From assembly GCF_900108065.1 (NCBI RefSeq), contig NZ_FNVQ01000001.1, positions 868,001 to 932,000 of the forward strand: a stretch of DNA of 64,000 bases, written 5' to 3'. Positions 37,686-47,743 of the stretch are shown here, piece after piece (positions within the stretch are counted from its first letter, which is position 1; every line of letters begins with the position of its first letter). The notes under the pieces are model-generated. The model had not been told where the DNA came from and did no database searches. It was given only the letters and a program-made list of their open reading frames with translations. The position numbers and the translations under genes are program-made. The DNA comes from Marinobacterium lutimaris (GTDB taxonomy: Bacteria > Pseudomonadota > Gammaproteobacteria > Pseudomonadales > Balneatricaceae).

Positions 37686-40600
37686 TCAATCCTCACCCTT
37701 CGTCGCAGGACGAGGCTTCCAGTCATAGTCGTCCGTGATATGGCTAGTATTCATGATCAAGCGCACACCTGGTTCCACCTCACGCATGGACATAGGCACA
37801 GTCCAGTTATCCCAAGCCTGTATGCCCGGTGACCTGATCAATGCAACTGTTTTATCTTTTTCGGGGCCACGTTTCTCATAGCCCAGGATACGACCACCTT
37901 TGCTAACTTCTTTCGCCCATTCATCTGCACGCTCCTTGAGCTCCTGTTCAGCAAGATCTCTCGTAGTGGGCAATTCGCTTACATTCCATGCACGCTTGAC
38001 CAACATATCGATAGCATCGGTCATCTCGCTCTGGTTCGACTTGTCCAACTGACCGGCACCCTCATTAGGGCTGAAAACATCGTTCTCCAGTCGCATCAGA
38101 CTCAGAAGCGATCCGGTCAAACCTCGGTCCATCGCGCGTGGTGAGAAAGGCGTCACCGATTGCGCTTCGACGTGCTTATAGAAAGTGGCGTGATAGTGCT
38201 CAAATGTCTCGTAGTGTGAGAGGTCTCTAGGGCGTGCCCAGGTGAGCACGGTGCAGACCAAACCGGGGAACGAACGGCCCACTCGGCTGGTAGCCTGGAT
38301 GTACTCAGCCGTGCCTTTAGGTTGGCCGTTCACGGCCATCAACCCTAGCCGATTGACGTCCACCCCCACTGACAGCATATTGGTGGCCAAAACCACGTCG
38401 ATCGCCCGAGCGTCTCCATCTTGCCATTTGGTCACGTACTTGCCGGTGGGCACGTCAAACGCGGCCTTGAACTTCACCTCGAGGTTATCGAGATACTTAG
38501 GAATATCCTGGCTAGAAACGCGTGAAGTCAGCTCACGGATGTTGCTTACGCTACGTTGCGCCAACGCGGGGCGCTCGACCATGCTCATCTGCACCCGATA
38601 AGAACGAGTCTGTACATCGTCCTCAGCCAACCGTTTCATACCTCCAAGCTCTCGCAAAGAGTTGAAATAGCCCACCATGGTCATATACGGATCCGCGGGC
38701 TCACCAAAACGATCGAACAGCGCCTGTGCAGCGGTCAAGAATGCCGTATAGACACGAATCAACATCGCCGGCCGCGAACTCCCTGGGGAACAAACCCCTA
38801 AGTAACGACGTCCTGGCTTTTCCTCGATCTGTCGTTGAACTGAGAAATAGTTGTCCTCGACATCCAAACCATGCGGCGGGAATACAGATACACGGCGCAT
38901 GAAGACATTATTCACCTGCTCTCGAGCCTTGCGCACCGTAGCGGTCGACGCAACGATCTTTGGCTTGACCCTATGTTCACCGAGCTTCCAACTGCATAGC
39001 TCATCCACAGCCGTCTCATACAGGCCAACCATAGTACCAAGGGGGCCACTGATCAGGTGAAACTCATCCTGGATGATCAGATCCGGAGGCCGAATCGGGC
39101 TGATATTCTTGACCTTAGTCGCATCAAGCCCCTTTCCTTTTGAGTGATTGCCATTGCAGTCTGCCCCCTGCCATAGGAAGCCATGTCGCTCGCACTCCTG
39201 ACCAACTCGACCAAATAATGTACGTACTTGGCCACGCCACGCCATCATGGCGAACTTATCCACGGTAGCAATCATCATCGTCGGAGGGCGGTGGTAGATC
39301 TCCTCGTCCACGACAAGAACCGGTATGCCCGCGTGGGGAAGCTTGCTTGTCTTGCCTTTAGAGAAGTCGCAGCGGCCCTTCTTATCACCGCAGTAGACGA
39401 AGGTACGCCCTCGGACTTTGTCGACCTCCACATCACGCCCTGGCGCCACCTCAGATCCACACCAGGGGCAACTGGTCAGCTGCGCAGGAGACGCAGCGCC
39501 GGCGTTGTACTTCCCTGGGTTACGGATATCCTCGATGGCTCGGTGACTTTCTTCAGTCGTACCGGGCGTCACCTTATTACCCACCCACAACCCTATGGTG
39601 AAGGGTTCCGTACCAAGCGACTCATCCCCTTTGGCTGCTGCCTCGCGCCGCAGGACCTCCATCGCACAGATCAGTGCCGTAGCACGCTGAAACTGCTGAA
39701 GCGTGAGGAGACGTAGTGTGTAACGCATGATGACCGCCAAACCGCGCGAACCGTCGTATCCACCCAGTTTGCCTTGCATGCGTCGAATAGCCATGGTGAA
39801 GGCCGCAACACCTAAGTAAGCCTCAGTCTTACCACCGCCAGTAGGGAACCAAAGCAAGTCGGCGTAGGCTTCAACGGGCTGTACACGATCCGGATGCATG
39901 GGATCAGCTAGGGATGGGATCGACAGCAGGAGAAACGCCAACTGGAACGGGCGCCAACTGCGGTTCTTCAAAACATCGAACTGCTCAACGTTGACGTCCT
40001 TACCCCGGCGGACTTCAAGGGCGTACTGACTTCGCACGCGCTGCGTAGCCATCGCCCGGTTGGCGAAGCGGAAAGCCGCTAGGGCTTTGTCATCACTCTT
40101 CAGCGTGTCGATACCCTGCTGCAGACGCGTCTGAATCTCTTCGCACTGATCCATCGACTGCTGAGCCTGTATATCGTAGCCGACTACGTCGACACCGACC
40201 CGCTCACGCTGCTCCTCGATCCACGCAGCATAATCTTTCGTAAGAAGACTTAGAGCATCGACCAGTTGATCCACCTCTAGGGTAGCCAGTCGCTGCATAT
40301 CCAGCAGTCCACTGCTCACCATTTCCTTCATCGCTTTACGGTCTTCGCGGTCCAATCCGGGCGTCTCCGTGACCGGCACCTCGAACTGCGGCATAACGAC
40401 CGTGCGTACCTCAGTGGCGAGTGTCTTGTCCTCCGATGTTTCAGCGTGTATAGCAACGCCATGACCCACCGCGAACTCCACTCGGTTGCGGTAGATCATC
40501 TCCAGGGATTCTCGCTCCGGGTCCATACCGTCAGCATCCAGTACGGGTCGCCGACGGAAGATGGCGCGTTTGGGAGCATCGGCTTCCGATCGAACGATCA

Positions 40601-41705
40601 ACTCAGGCTGGAAAACCCAGGCAGTATCGCGGTTTGTGTCAGGCTCCTCCTGCGCATTAACCAAGAATAGGGTTACCAAGCGATCACCATTTGCATTCTT
40701 GGCGCGAACAGAACCTTGCACCCTGACGTCGGGATAGCTTTTATCCGGTGCCCGATGAGAAATTACGCCTTCTGTGAGCGGCAGAACCAACTTGCCGCCA
40801 CAGGGTATACGCTGCCATACCTTGGCCTTGACCTGCTCTTCAGCGCCGGTTTCCCTATTGATACGGGTGCGGTAAATCTCATGCTCGTTATTGCGCTCGT
40901 AGCGCCCCCAGGACACCTCGATTTCAATCCGCTCAGCATCGCCCTCAACACAGAAGGTCATACCAAGGCTGCTGGGTACCAATGATTGATTACTCGCGGT
41001 GTCGATCTCATCGGAAGAATCAGATTCGGGCTCTACACGCCCCGTCGCAGTACCAAATTCCGCACCTGGCTCGTGCTGGCCAGGCGCTTTGGGATCACTC
41101 GGTTCCTCGGACTGATCGTCTGCCAACGGCCCCTTTAATCCTTCGATACCACCTTGTGCCGTATCGCATGGAGCAAGTTTTCCCACCAGATAACGATCTC
41201 GCACACCCATGTCGACGATACGCTCGTAAGGACCGGCGGCTGGACCGAGCAAATCATCCATCACAGCTAGTTGCAGTAGTTCACGAATGTAGGAGAGTTC
41301 CTGCTGATAGCGAGGTGATTTGGCGTCAGCCCCTATGGAAGGAATGTCGGCAATGGTTTTGTTCAATGCCTTTGGTAGGGCTTCTACAAAATCAGCCCAC
41401 TGAACGCGACCGACCGTGCCTGAAGAGGGCGGCCGGAGGGAGGTGCTACCTACAGAAACCGCTTCTGCGATCGGCAGCATCCGGTCTAAATAGAGCGTGG
41501 TGCAGTCAAGATCAGAGCGAACCCTCACGATACGACCGACGCGGGTGATGGTTCCTGCGGGACTCAGGACCAATAGCCAGTCGTCCTCCTGAATTGCATG
41601 GTAGAGTGCCCCCTCCCCCTTCAGGACCAGGATGTAAGGTGCAAGCCGGTGGTCGGTACCTAAACCATGATCAATGGCAATCCATGCGTTAGAACTCTTC
41701 GTCAT
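37686..41705 (-). CDS. drmA: DISARM helicase DrmA
   Basis: A 1,339-residue protein with ATG at 41705 behind GGAGG. The helicase core is clear: FPTGGGKTEAYLG with the Walker A lysine at residue 626, IIQDEFHLISG (DEFH at 880-883), ASTATVRKA as motif III, TNMLSVGVDVNRLG as motif V, and QATSRVGRSFPG as motif VI. Several Cys pairs between motifs (TSCPWCGSE, VYCGDKKGRCD) form a likely zinc insert. Long N-terminal and mid regions carry beta-rich and helical extensions. Size and motifs match DrmA, the DUF1998-associated superfamily 2 helicase of DISARM, which acts with DrmB in recognising and blocking unmethylated foreign DNA. It lies between the accessory ATPase-nuclease gene and drmB. Confidence 0.92.
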   Translation of the reverse strand: MTKSSNAWIAIDHGLGTDHRLAPYILVLKGEGALYHAIQEDDWLLVLSPAGTITRVGRIVRVRSDLDCTTLYLDRMLPIAEAVSVGSTSLRPPSSGTVGRVQWADFVEALPKALNKTIADIPSIGADAKSPRYQQELSYIRELLQLAVMDDLLGPAAGPYERIVDMGVRDRYLVGKLAPCDTAQGGIEGLKGPLADDQSEEPSDPKAPGQHEPGAEFGTATGRVEPESDSSDEIDTASNQSLVPSSLGMTFCVEGDAERIEIEVSWGRYERNNEHEIYRTRINRETGAEEQVKAKVWQRIPCGGKLVLPLTEGVISHRAPDKSYPDVRVQGSVRAKNANGDRLVTLFLVNAQEEPDTNRDTAWVFQPELIVRSEADAPKRAIFRRRPVLDADGMDPERESLEMIYRNRVEFAVGHGVAIHAETSEDKTLATEVRTVVMPQFEVPVTETPGLDREDRKAMKEMVSSGLLDMQRLATLEVDQLVDALSLLTKDYAAWIEEQRERVGVDVVGYDIQAQQSMDQCEEIQTRLQQGIDTLKSDDKALAAFRFANRAMATQRVRSQYALEVRRGKDVNVEQFDVLKNRSWRPFQLAFLLLSIPSLADPMHPDRVQPVEAYADLLWFPTGGGKTEAYLGVAAFTMAIRRMQGKLGGYDGSRGLAVIMRYTLRLLTLQQFQRATALICAMEVLRREAAAKGDESLGTEPFTIGLWVGNKVTPGTTEESHRAIEDIRNPGKYNAGAASPAQLTSCPWCGSEVAPGRDVEVDKVRGRTFVYCGDKKGRCDFSKGKTSKLPHAGIPVLVVDEEIYHRPPTMMIATVDKFAMMAWRGQVRTLFGRVGQECERHGFLWQGADCNGNHSKGKGLDATKVKNISPIRPPDLIIQDEFHLISGPLGTMVGLYETAVDELCSWKLGEHRVKPKIVASTATVRKAREQVNNVFMRRVSVFPPHGLDVEDNYFSVQRQIEEKPGRRYLGVCSPGSSRPAMLIRVYTAFLTAAQALFDRFGEPADPYMTMVGYFNSLRELGGMKRLAEDDVQTRSYRVQMSMVERPALAQRSVSNIRELTSRVSSQDIPKYLDNLEVKFKAAFDVPTGKYVTKWQDGDARAIDVVLATNMLSVGVDVNRLGLMAVNGQPKGTAEYIQATSRVGRSFPGLVCTVLTWARPRDLSHYETFEHYHATFYKHVEAQSVTPFSPRAMDRGLTGSLLSLMRLENDVFSPNEGAGQLDKSNQSEMTDAIDMLVKRAWNVSELPTTRDLAEQELKERADEWAKEVSKGGRILGYEKRGPEKDKTVALIRSPGIQAWDNWTVPMSMREVEPGVRLIMNTSHITDDYDWKPRPATKGED

Positions 41706-41717
41706 ACCTCGGCCTCC

Positions 41718-43673
41718 TCAAATCCTATCCACGATTTTTTCGAGTTTATCGAGTACTGCGCTCTTTTCGATGTATGCCGAATACGCTTCCTCTGCGCCTC
41801 GAATAAGAGTGTCGTAATGGACGATGCGGCTTCCCGGCGAGATTGAGGCCATTGATGATTTAAGGCGATCTGGATTCGACGCTTCTTCGTCGACTGTCTT
41901 ACCTAGGACGAAAATCACCTCGATATCAGGGTTAGGCTCGTTTTGTTCACGCAAGATTTTCGTCAGTTTGTCTACATAGGTCTGCCCTTGCTCGACCAAT
42001 TCGAGCAGGCTCATCTTGCGACCGACCTTCTTCAATTCGACGATAACGTGCCGACCTGCATTTGTCCGATAGGCAATGTCCACGCGGCCCAGACGCTCCT
42101 TCTCGGTCATGTCATCTATTAGTACGCCGGCCTTCATCAGCCGCGACTCCATGATCGGGCTGCCTGTGGCACGTTCCCACGCTGGATCCAGCAGCCAAAG
42201 GTGGTCAAACAGATACTTCTGGAGTACCCGCTCTTTGGCGTCTTCATCGATGATGGTCTGGAAGTCACGGATCGCGTCCAGACGCGATTTCACGATGTCC
42301 CGGTAGAGTGACGCTTCCAGCGAATCCCGGTCAGCGAGCACAGCCAGCAGCCGGTCGGCGCTCTCCAAGTTCGTCACAAACTCATCTATCGACCCACGTA
42401 GTTTCATGCGTTCGAAGGCCAAAATGCCATGCCGGTACATAAGTTTTCGATCCTCTTCCTCATCAACCGGCAGTGCGCTCAGCTTGGCAATCAGTGTTTC
42501 CGCGCTCTTCTTGTATCCTTCGGCCAGGGTATCGAGCCATTCCGCCAAGGCGGGTGAGGTCTCTTTCGCCTTTTCGACCTCATGTTTCTTGCGCCACTCT
42601 GTCCAGCGCTTCTCGACCTGGGTCAAACGCGCCTTCAAAAATGCTATGAGCTGACCATAGCGCGGATCATCTTCCTGAACACGTTGCCGGTCGCTAGTTG
42701 CGATATCAGCCGCATCGTCCGCATCAAGGAAATCAGCTTCGATCTGCCCCGTGAGGTACTTCGTGTAGAGCCGACCGTCATTCAGCTGATCAAGGATGTT
42801 TTCTTGAAAAAGCCGGCCCCGAGCGAATACGACGATACCATTAAGGTTGCCGGCATCCTCGCTGTCGAGCTGCTTAGGAAGCCTGGCAGTGCCAATCCAA
42901 CCGCTGACCTTCCAGCGGGGCTCCCATGCATCAAAGCGATTCGGCAGTGCTTCCTGCTCCAAAAGCTGTGTGGCAGGCGTCAAGTCGAGTGCATCGTCAC
43001 CGAACTGCCAAAGGAACTGTACCGTTGGTAGATCCCCACGGTCGGAGGGGGTTATAGACTGACCGTCCAGTTCGATCTTGAATCCATAAGCCTCGCCAAT
43101 CACAGAAAAGCGACGGGCCAGGCGCTTACGTAGGGCCAACGCTCCGCGACCAAGCCGCTGGCGCTTGATCCCTCGTAAGACGATTCGGGTACCCTTGGTG
43201 ACCGTGATTCGATCGGAAGACAGTGCCTCGGGGCTGTAGAAGGGCTCACGTTTTTCAACGGATTCGTTGATCCCGTCCACAGTCATACGAAGGCCATGAG
43301 CTGAACCATCCTTGGCCGACTCCACTTCAATGACATTAGCAATTGAGAACAGGGAAAGTTTACCAAGCCCTTTACGACCCATCACCGCTCTCCCTTTAGC
43401 AGTGATCTTGCCATGCTCAGAATCTTCATTGCGTCTCCGATAACCAACCCGGAGATACTTTTCGTTCATGTCTTCGACCGACATACCGATACCGTCATCA
43501 ACGATTTCGATCCAATTGCCTTCCGGATCAATCTTGATGTCGACAATTTGTGCATCTGCATCCCACGCATTCGCGACGGCTTCGGTAAGGACGGCAGCAA
43601 TGTTGCTGTAGAGGTTGATCCCAAGGTGATCTAACACATTTAGGTCGACTGTCATTCTGTATTTGTCGCTCAC
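41718..43673 (-). CDS. Bergerat-fold ATPase fused to a PD-(D/E)XK nuclease-like domain
   Basis: The GTG start at 43673 overlaps the drmMI stop (GTGA). The 651 residues begin with a GHKL/MutL-like ATPase: N-box LTEAVANAWDADA (E31, N35), G1 box DDGIGM (59-64) and G2 box GRKGLGKLSLF (99-109). A coiled-coil-like helical middle follows (about 330-450). The C-terminal part has LGRVDIAYRTNAGRHVIVEL then KK, with D532, E546 and K548 in the spacing of a PD-(D/E)XK nuclease. The preceding LQKYLFDHLWLLDP resembles Shedu-like (DUF4263) domains. The gene lies inside the DISARM operon but is not one of the five class 1 core genes I know. It may be an ATP-gated nuclease assisting DISARM; activity is inferred from motifs only. 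Confidence 0.75.
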   Translation of the reverse strand: MSDKYRMTVDLNVLDHLGINLYSNIAAVLTEAVANAWDADAQIVDIKIDPEGNWIEIVDDGIGMSVEDMNEKYLRVGYRRRNEDSEHGKITAKGRAVMGRKGLGKLSLFSIANVIEVESAKDGSAHGLRMTVDGINESVEKREPFYSPEALSSDRITVTKGTRIVLRGIKRQRLGRGALALRKRLARRFSVIGEAYGFKIELDGQSITPSDRGDLPTVQFLWQFGDDALDLTPATQLLEQEALPNRFDAWEPRWKVSGWIGTARLPKQLDSEDAGNLNGIVVFARGRLFQENILDQLNDGRLYTKYLTGQIEADFLDADDAADIATSDRQRVQEDDPRYGQLIAFLKARLTQVEKRWTEWRKKHEVEKAKETSPALAEWLDTLAEGYKKSAETLIAKLSALPVDEEEDRKLMYRHGILAFERMKLRGSIDEFVTNLESADRLLAVLADRDSLEASLYRDIVKSRLDAIRDFQTIIDEDAKERVLQKYLFDHLWLLDPAWERATGSPIMESRLMKAGVLIDDMTEKERLGRVDIAYRTNAGRHVIVELKKVGRKMSLLELVEQGQTYVDKLTKILREQNEPNPDIEVIFVLGKTVDEEASNPDRLKSSMASISPGSRIVHYDTLIRGAEEAYSAYIEKSAVLDKLEKIVDRI

Positions 43674-46600
43674 AGCTCCCCCTCATCGAACAGCCCTTTG
43701 GTGATGATGGAAGAAGTAACCTTCGAGCGACGCCCGTGTTTACCCCTCTTTGCTGTGGGTATTTTGCTGCTTTTACTTGAAGCTTCTTCTATTCGTTTGC
43801 GATTAAGCGAAGATAGCCTTTCTAATAGGTCACTCACGACATCATCTGATAATGCCCACCGCCAAGGATCATTAGCTGAAGCACTATCAAACTCCCGAAA
43901 GTCGTACGCGACTTCAATGTCATTCCACCCATACGCGGCGATTAACTCAGTATCGATATCTGACATCAGTTGTCGCAGTTCAATGATTGTCGTATTGACC
44001 GAAGACGGCGAATGAATAGCGTTCATGATGTCAGTCAACCCAACATCGTTTGCAGAACTGAATTCAACGACCAAATCGTTGAACCGATTTGCGGCATTGA
44101 TTCCATCCTGGGAGACACTCTGCACTGGAACTGGATAACGGGAAAGTGACTTCGAAATAGAAATATTCAAGCCGGCTCCGAGTTTTCCACCGCTATAAAG
44201 CTCAATCCAAGCACGAAACCCAGAACTTAGCGTAATTGCATAAAGGTCCTTTCTGGTCATTCCGATCAAGAGAACCTTATTCGTGTAAATCCAACCGGAA
44301 GGGGCGAGCATGCCAACTGGGTGCTTGGTATTTTTGGAAAATCCGATGAATTTTTCACTCTGCCGTATTTTCCGCATCATGTCAGCTCGAGGTCTCCAGA
44401 ACTGCCACCAGCGATCAATCAACCCTTCGTAGCTTTTGAGAGTAGAGACCGTACGAGTTGGTCGCACCTCCTCCATGAGGAATCGGTAGGCAATAGGCCA
44501 ATGTCTGGCTACATCTTCCAAATCATGGTCGCCGATATCCAATGCCCATCGACCGATGCGATTTAGTGCCGAACCTGTAATATCATCTCCAGAAATGTAA
44601 GGGCGAAGAAGGCTATCTCGCTCTTGTTGGAGTTGCCCGAACCAGTGGCTATCGGGGGCGATAACGAAAGCTAAGCCCTTACTATTATTCACGCCCTCAA
44701 AAGCAAATAGTGCGTCGGGCAAGATTTGCGGTATCCAGACACCCGATGCCTCAGGCTCTAATCGCGGCCCAATACGAACACATTTGCGACTATCGGCAAT
44801 ACAATCAGCTCGCCATTCGCCTTTGATGAAACCAACGATGGCAACCACTACAGCTGCCTTTCCTGGCCAATGCATGCCTTTTTTTGCGAAATAAATGGTG
44901 CCACTCTGAACCACTACACCAAGACCTACCTCAATCGCACTACCCTCGGCGATATTACTAGTAGCAAGCAGGCCATAGCATCCTCCGCGTCTCAGGAGAT
45001 CAACAGCGCGTCGATGAAAGACTACGCACAAATCTACTTTCCCAGGAGAAGAACCCAGCACCATTTGACACTGCCATTGAAATTTATCGCCCATGGCGTT
45101 TTTCCACAGCCGGTTACCGAGAAATGGTGGGTTACCAACAACTGCGTCGAACCCACAGCGATTCCGGGAAAAAATCTCTGGAAATTCAAGAGGCCAGTGA
45201 AACGGCTTGCGCTGACGTTTATCAGCAGCCAAGTCTACTGACAAGCTCATCTGCGCTCGCCTATTGACGATTTCGATCGCATCACTCTCGCCATCAATGG
45301 CCAGTCCTGCCTGGATGGCAAGGGATGTAGTCGCATTATCCAAATCGCTACTGCTTCTCCCAGACGCGAAGACCTCCCCAATAAACGCGTCGGCGATGCG
45401 TTCGGGTACTTCGAGCTTGCGACGCACACTGGAATCAAGCCGTTCCATGGCGTGGACATCATAGATATCTCGGATCGGCATCTCGCGTAACTGCTGACGT
45501 AACTCAATCGCATCAAGAACTGCCTGCTCAATATTCTGACCGAACAAACATTTTTGTCCCTGATCCGAGGGATTCATTGAAAGCTGGGTCAGTTGGTCCA
45601 AGCGATGAATTCCCAACAAGCTGTCGCCACAGCGCAAGTTATGGTCGAGGAAGCCAAATGGACGTCCTTTGGCCAACGTCACCAGCCAGATGGAGAGCTT
45701 GGCGAGCTCGACCGCCAGAGGGTTCAGATCAATCCCATAAAGACAGCGCTCAGCTATGAGGCGGCGTGCTATCACCTTACGTGCTTCGCTGTCGCTGGGT
45801 AGAGGTTCTTTAACTATTTCAGCACCTAGAAGTTCACCATCCACACTCAACTGATGTCCATTATTCTCAGCCAGAGACCAGGACTCCTCTAAGCGATCCG
45901 CCAGCCAGCGGCATACCTGGACAAGAAAGGCTCCTGAACCCATTGCCGGGTCGCAAACCTTGAGATCCAGCAGTTCGGCAGGCGACTTCAACGTCCACTG
46001 TTCTCGTGGTTTCCCCTCTGCAGGCCCCACGTAAGCAATCGGTGTGAGTATCTCGGTGACGATTGTTTCCGTGAGCGATTTCGGGGTGTAGTGTGTACCC
46101 GTCTCACGGCGGTCGGAGCCGGTAGTGACGATAAACGCACGGGCCGGATAGACCAGCGGATAGCCCCATGGATCAGTGCGCAGCAGATGGGCATAGGGCC
46201 TGATGCGATCACGCAGTTTTGTGTCACCCAGACATGCGGTTAACAGGCGGTCAGCAAGGGTGTCGTCTATGGGTTTGACTAAAGCTGTTTTGATTTTGCT
46301 TGCTTTACTTCCTGAGCGTTCTTGCAGCAACTCAGCGAGTCTCTTTCCACCATCCAAACGTGCTGAATCCAGCTCAGCAAGCTTGACCCATGGTGTTTTG
46401 GCGTTCTTGGTTGCATCCAGCTCCAACGTGACTTCATCAGTGCGCTTGACGGTGCGCTCTAGCAAGCCTTCGTAGACATGGCCGATCTGTTCGACGTCTA
46501 GTGCGCGATAGGAAAGTGTGCGCCCTTGATATTGCTGAATGGCCTCCAGCAACAGCAGCACGGTGCGGTTGTCGATGGGTAACGGCTTGGCGGCATCGTG

Positions 46601-47743
46601 CCGCCAGTTCGAGCCCTTGTCCCGACCTTCGAGGAAAGGGAATCGATCCGGATCGAATAGTGACCCGCCCAGCGCCGGTAGTCGCAGATTTTCGTGCTCA
46701 ATGCCGCCAAACACCGCGCGGAAAATCGCTAGCAGACGCGACCAAGCATCCCAGCGGCGCTCCAAAATCTCCTCAGACTCCTTGCGCAACTGCATGCGCA
46801 AGGTAGAAAGCGCGTAGTTGGCCTCATAGCGCTCGTCGCCCATCAACAGCAGGCCGCGCTCCTCGGCAGAGAGCAGGAACACCAAGCGCATCATCACCGT
46901 CAGCGCGGCCTCATACAACTCGGGCTCCTTGACGTCGTGCAGGAGTTCTCGGCTGCGATCCTGGTCGGCTTTGTCGAGGGCTTGAATCAAGACTTCGACG
47001 GCGCGGCGAACCTGTTCGCCAAGCGCATCGGTAACTTCATCCTGAAATTTCAGGGAGCGATCAAACAGCGCAGGCAGTTGTTCAGATTCATCAACAAAGT
47101 AACGACGAATGCCGAGCAAGTGCACGAAGGCCTGCAGAGTGGTGGGCTCTTGGCTCCAGATTCGCGCATACCAACTCGCAAAGGTGGTCACCGCACCAAC
47201 AGGTGCATCCACTAGCATCCAGCGCTCACCATTGGTAACTAGCCCGAGGCGACACCCTACAGAGCGGCACAGCTGCACCATGCTATCTGCGGGTGTGGTG
47301 GCCCAGCGGTCTTGCTTTTGCGTGGCCTCCAGATCAACACTCTGAGGATAGGTCTGAATCATCAGCAGTGGCTTATTGGCACTCTGTTCATCAACAACGG
47401 CAAAATCGGGTATCAGTGTTACACCGTGTTCGGGCAAGCTTGCTTTTAGATTGGATGCGCACCAATCCGCACGTTTGAGCACGTCGCCTTTATCATCTTC
47501 ATCAAGATCAAGGCAACGCGATAGCACCTCATCAATCCAGGCAGCGTGTAACTCAGGGAACTGTGGGTCGTCCAACTCCTGTGCCTCATGCCATTCGTCA
47601 TAGGCTTGGCGCAGACGTTTGCGCTTGATGCCATCAAGCTCTTCCAGCCCTTGAGGAAAGGCCTCTTTCAGAACAGGAACCGCAAGGAAAGGACCAGAGA
47701 TTTCGATCAGCGATAGCCATTCGTGATGGTTGTCGTAACTCAT
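43670..47743 (-). CDS. drmMI: DISARM adenine methyltransferase DrmMI
   Basis: A 1,357-residue protein whose ATG overlaps the drmD stop (ATGA). The N-terminal third resembles the helical and nuclease-like lead region of Eco57I-type enzymes. The methyltransferase core has motif I DPAMGSGAFLVQV (D598), CLYGIDLNPLAVELAKLSIW, and motif IV NPPFLGN (N871), the N6-adenine (gamma/Eco57I) class. The C-terminal part is a target-recognition-like region with a basic tail. In class 1 DISARM this enzyme methylates host sites so that self DNA is spared. Its place directly after drmD is the class 1 order. The target sequence cannot be read from the gene. Confidence 0.9.
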   Translation of the reverse strand: MSYDNHHEWLSLIEISGPFLAVPVLKEAFPQGLEELDGIKRKRLRQAYDEWHEAQELDDPQFPELHAAWIDEVLSRCLDLDEDDKGDVLKRADWCASNLKASLPEHGVTLIPDFAVVDEQSANKPLLMIQTYPQSVDLEATQKQDRWATTPADSMVQLCRSVGCRLGLVTNGERWMLVDAPVGAVTTFASWYARIWSQEPTTLQAFVHLLGIRRYFVDESEQLPALFDRSLKFQDEVTDALGEQVRRAVEVLIQALDKADQDRSRELLHDVKEPELYEAALTVMMRLVFLLSAEERGLLLMGDERYEANYALSTLRMQLRKESEEILERRWDAWSRLLAIFRAVFGGIEHENLRLPALGGSLFDPDRFPFLEGRDKGSNWRHDAAKPLPIDNRTVLLLLEAIQQYQGRTLSYRALDVEQIGHVYEGLLERTVKRTDEVTLELDATKNAKTPWVKLAELDSARLDGGKRLAELLQERSGSKASKIKTALVKPIDDTLADRLLTACLGDTKLRDRIRPYAHLLRTDPWGYPLVYPARAFIVTTGSDRRETGTHYTPKSLTETIVTEILTPIAYVGPAEGKPREQWTLKSPAELLDLKVCDPAMGSGAFLVQVCRWLADRLEESWSLAENNGHQLSVDGELLGAEIVKEPLPSDSEARKVIARRLIAERCLYGIDLNPLAVELAKLSIWLVTLAKGRPFGFLDHNLRCGDSLLGIHRLDQLTQLSMNPSDQGQKCLFGQNIEQAVLDAIELRQQLREMPIRDIYDVHAMERLDSSVRRKLEVPERIADAFIGEVFASGRSSSDLDNATTSLAIQAGLAIDGESDAIEIVNRRAQMSLSVDLAADKRQRKPFHWPLEFPEIFSRNRCGFDAVVGNPPFLGNRLWKNAMGDKFQWQCQMVLGSSPGKVDLCVVFHRRAVDLLRRGGCYGLLATSNIAEGSAIEVGLGVVVQSGTIYFAKKGMHWPGKAAVVVAIVGFIKGEWRADCIADSRKCVRIGPRLEPEASGVWIPQILPDALFAFEGVNNSKGLAFVIAPDSHWFGQLQQERDSLLRPYISGDDITGSALNRIGRWALDIGDHDLEDVARHWPIAYRFLMEEVRPTRTVSTLKSYEGLIDRWWQFWRPRADMMRKIRQSEKFIGFSKNTKHPVGMLAPSGWIYTNKVLLIGMTRKDLYAITLSSGFRAWIELYSGGKLGAGLNISISKSLSRYPVPVQSVSQDGINAANRFNDLVVEFSSANDVGLTDIMNAIHSPSSVNTTIIELRQLMSDIDTELIAAYGWNDIEVAYDFREFDSASANDPWRWALSDDVVSDLLERLSSLNRKRIEEASSKSSKIPTAKRGKHGRRSKVTSSIITKGLFDEGEL

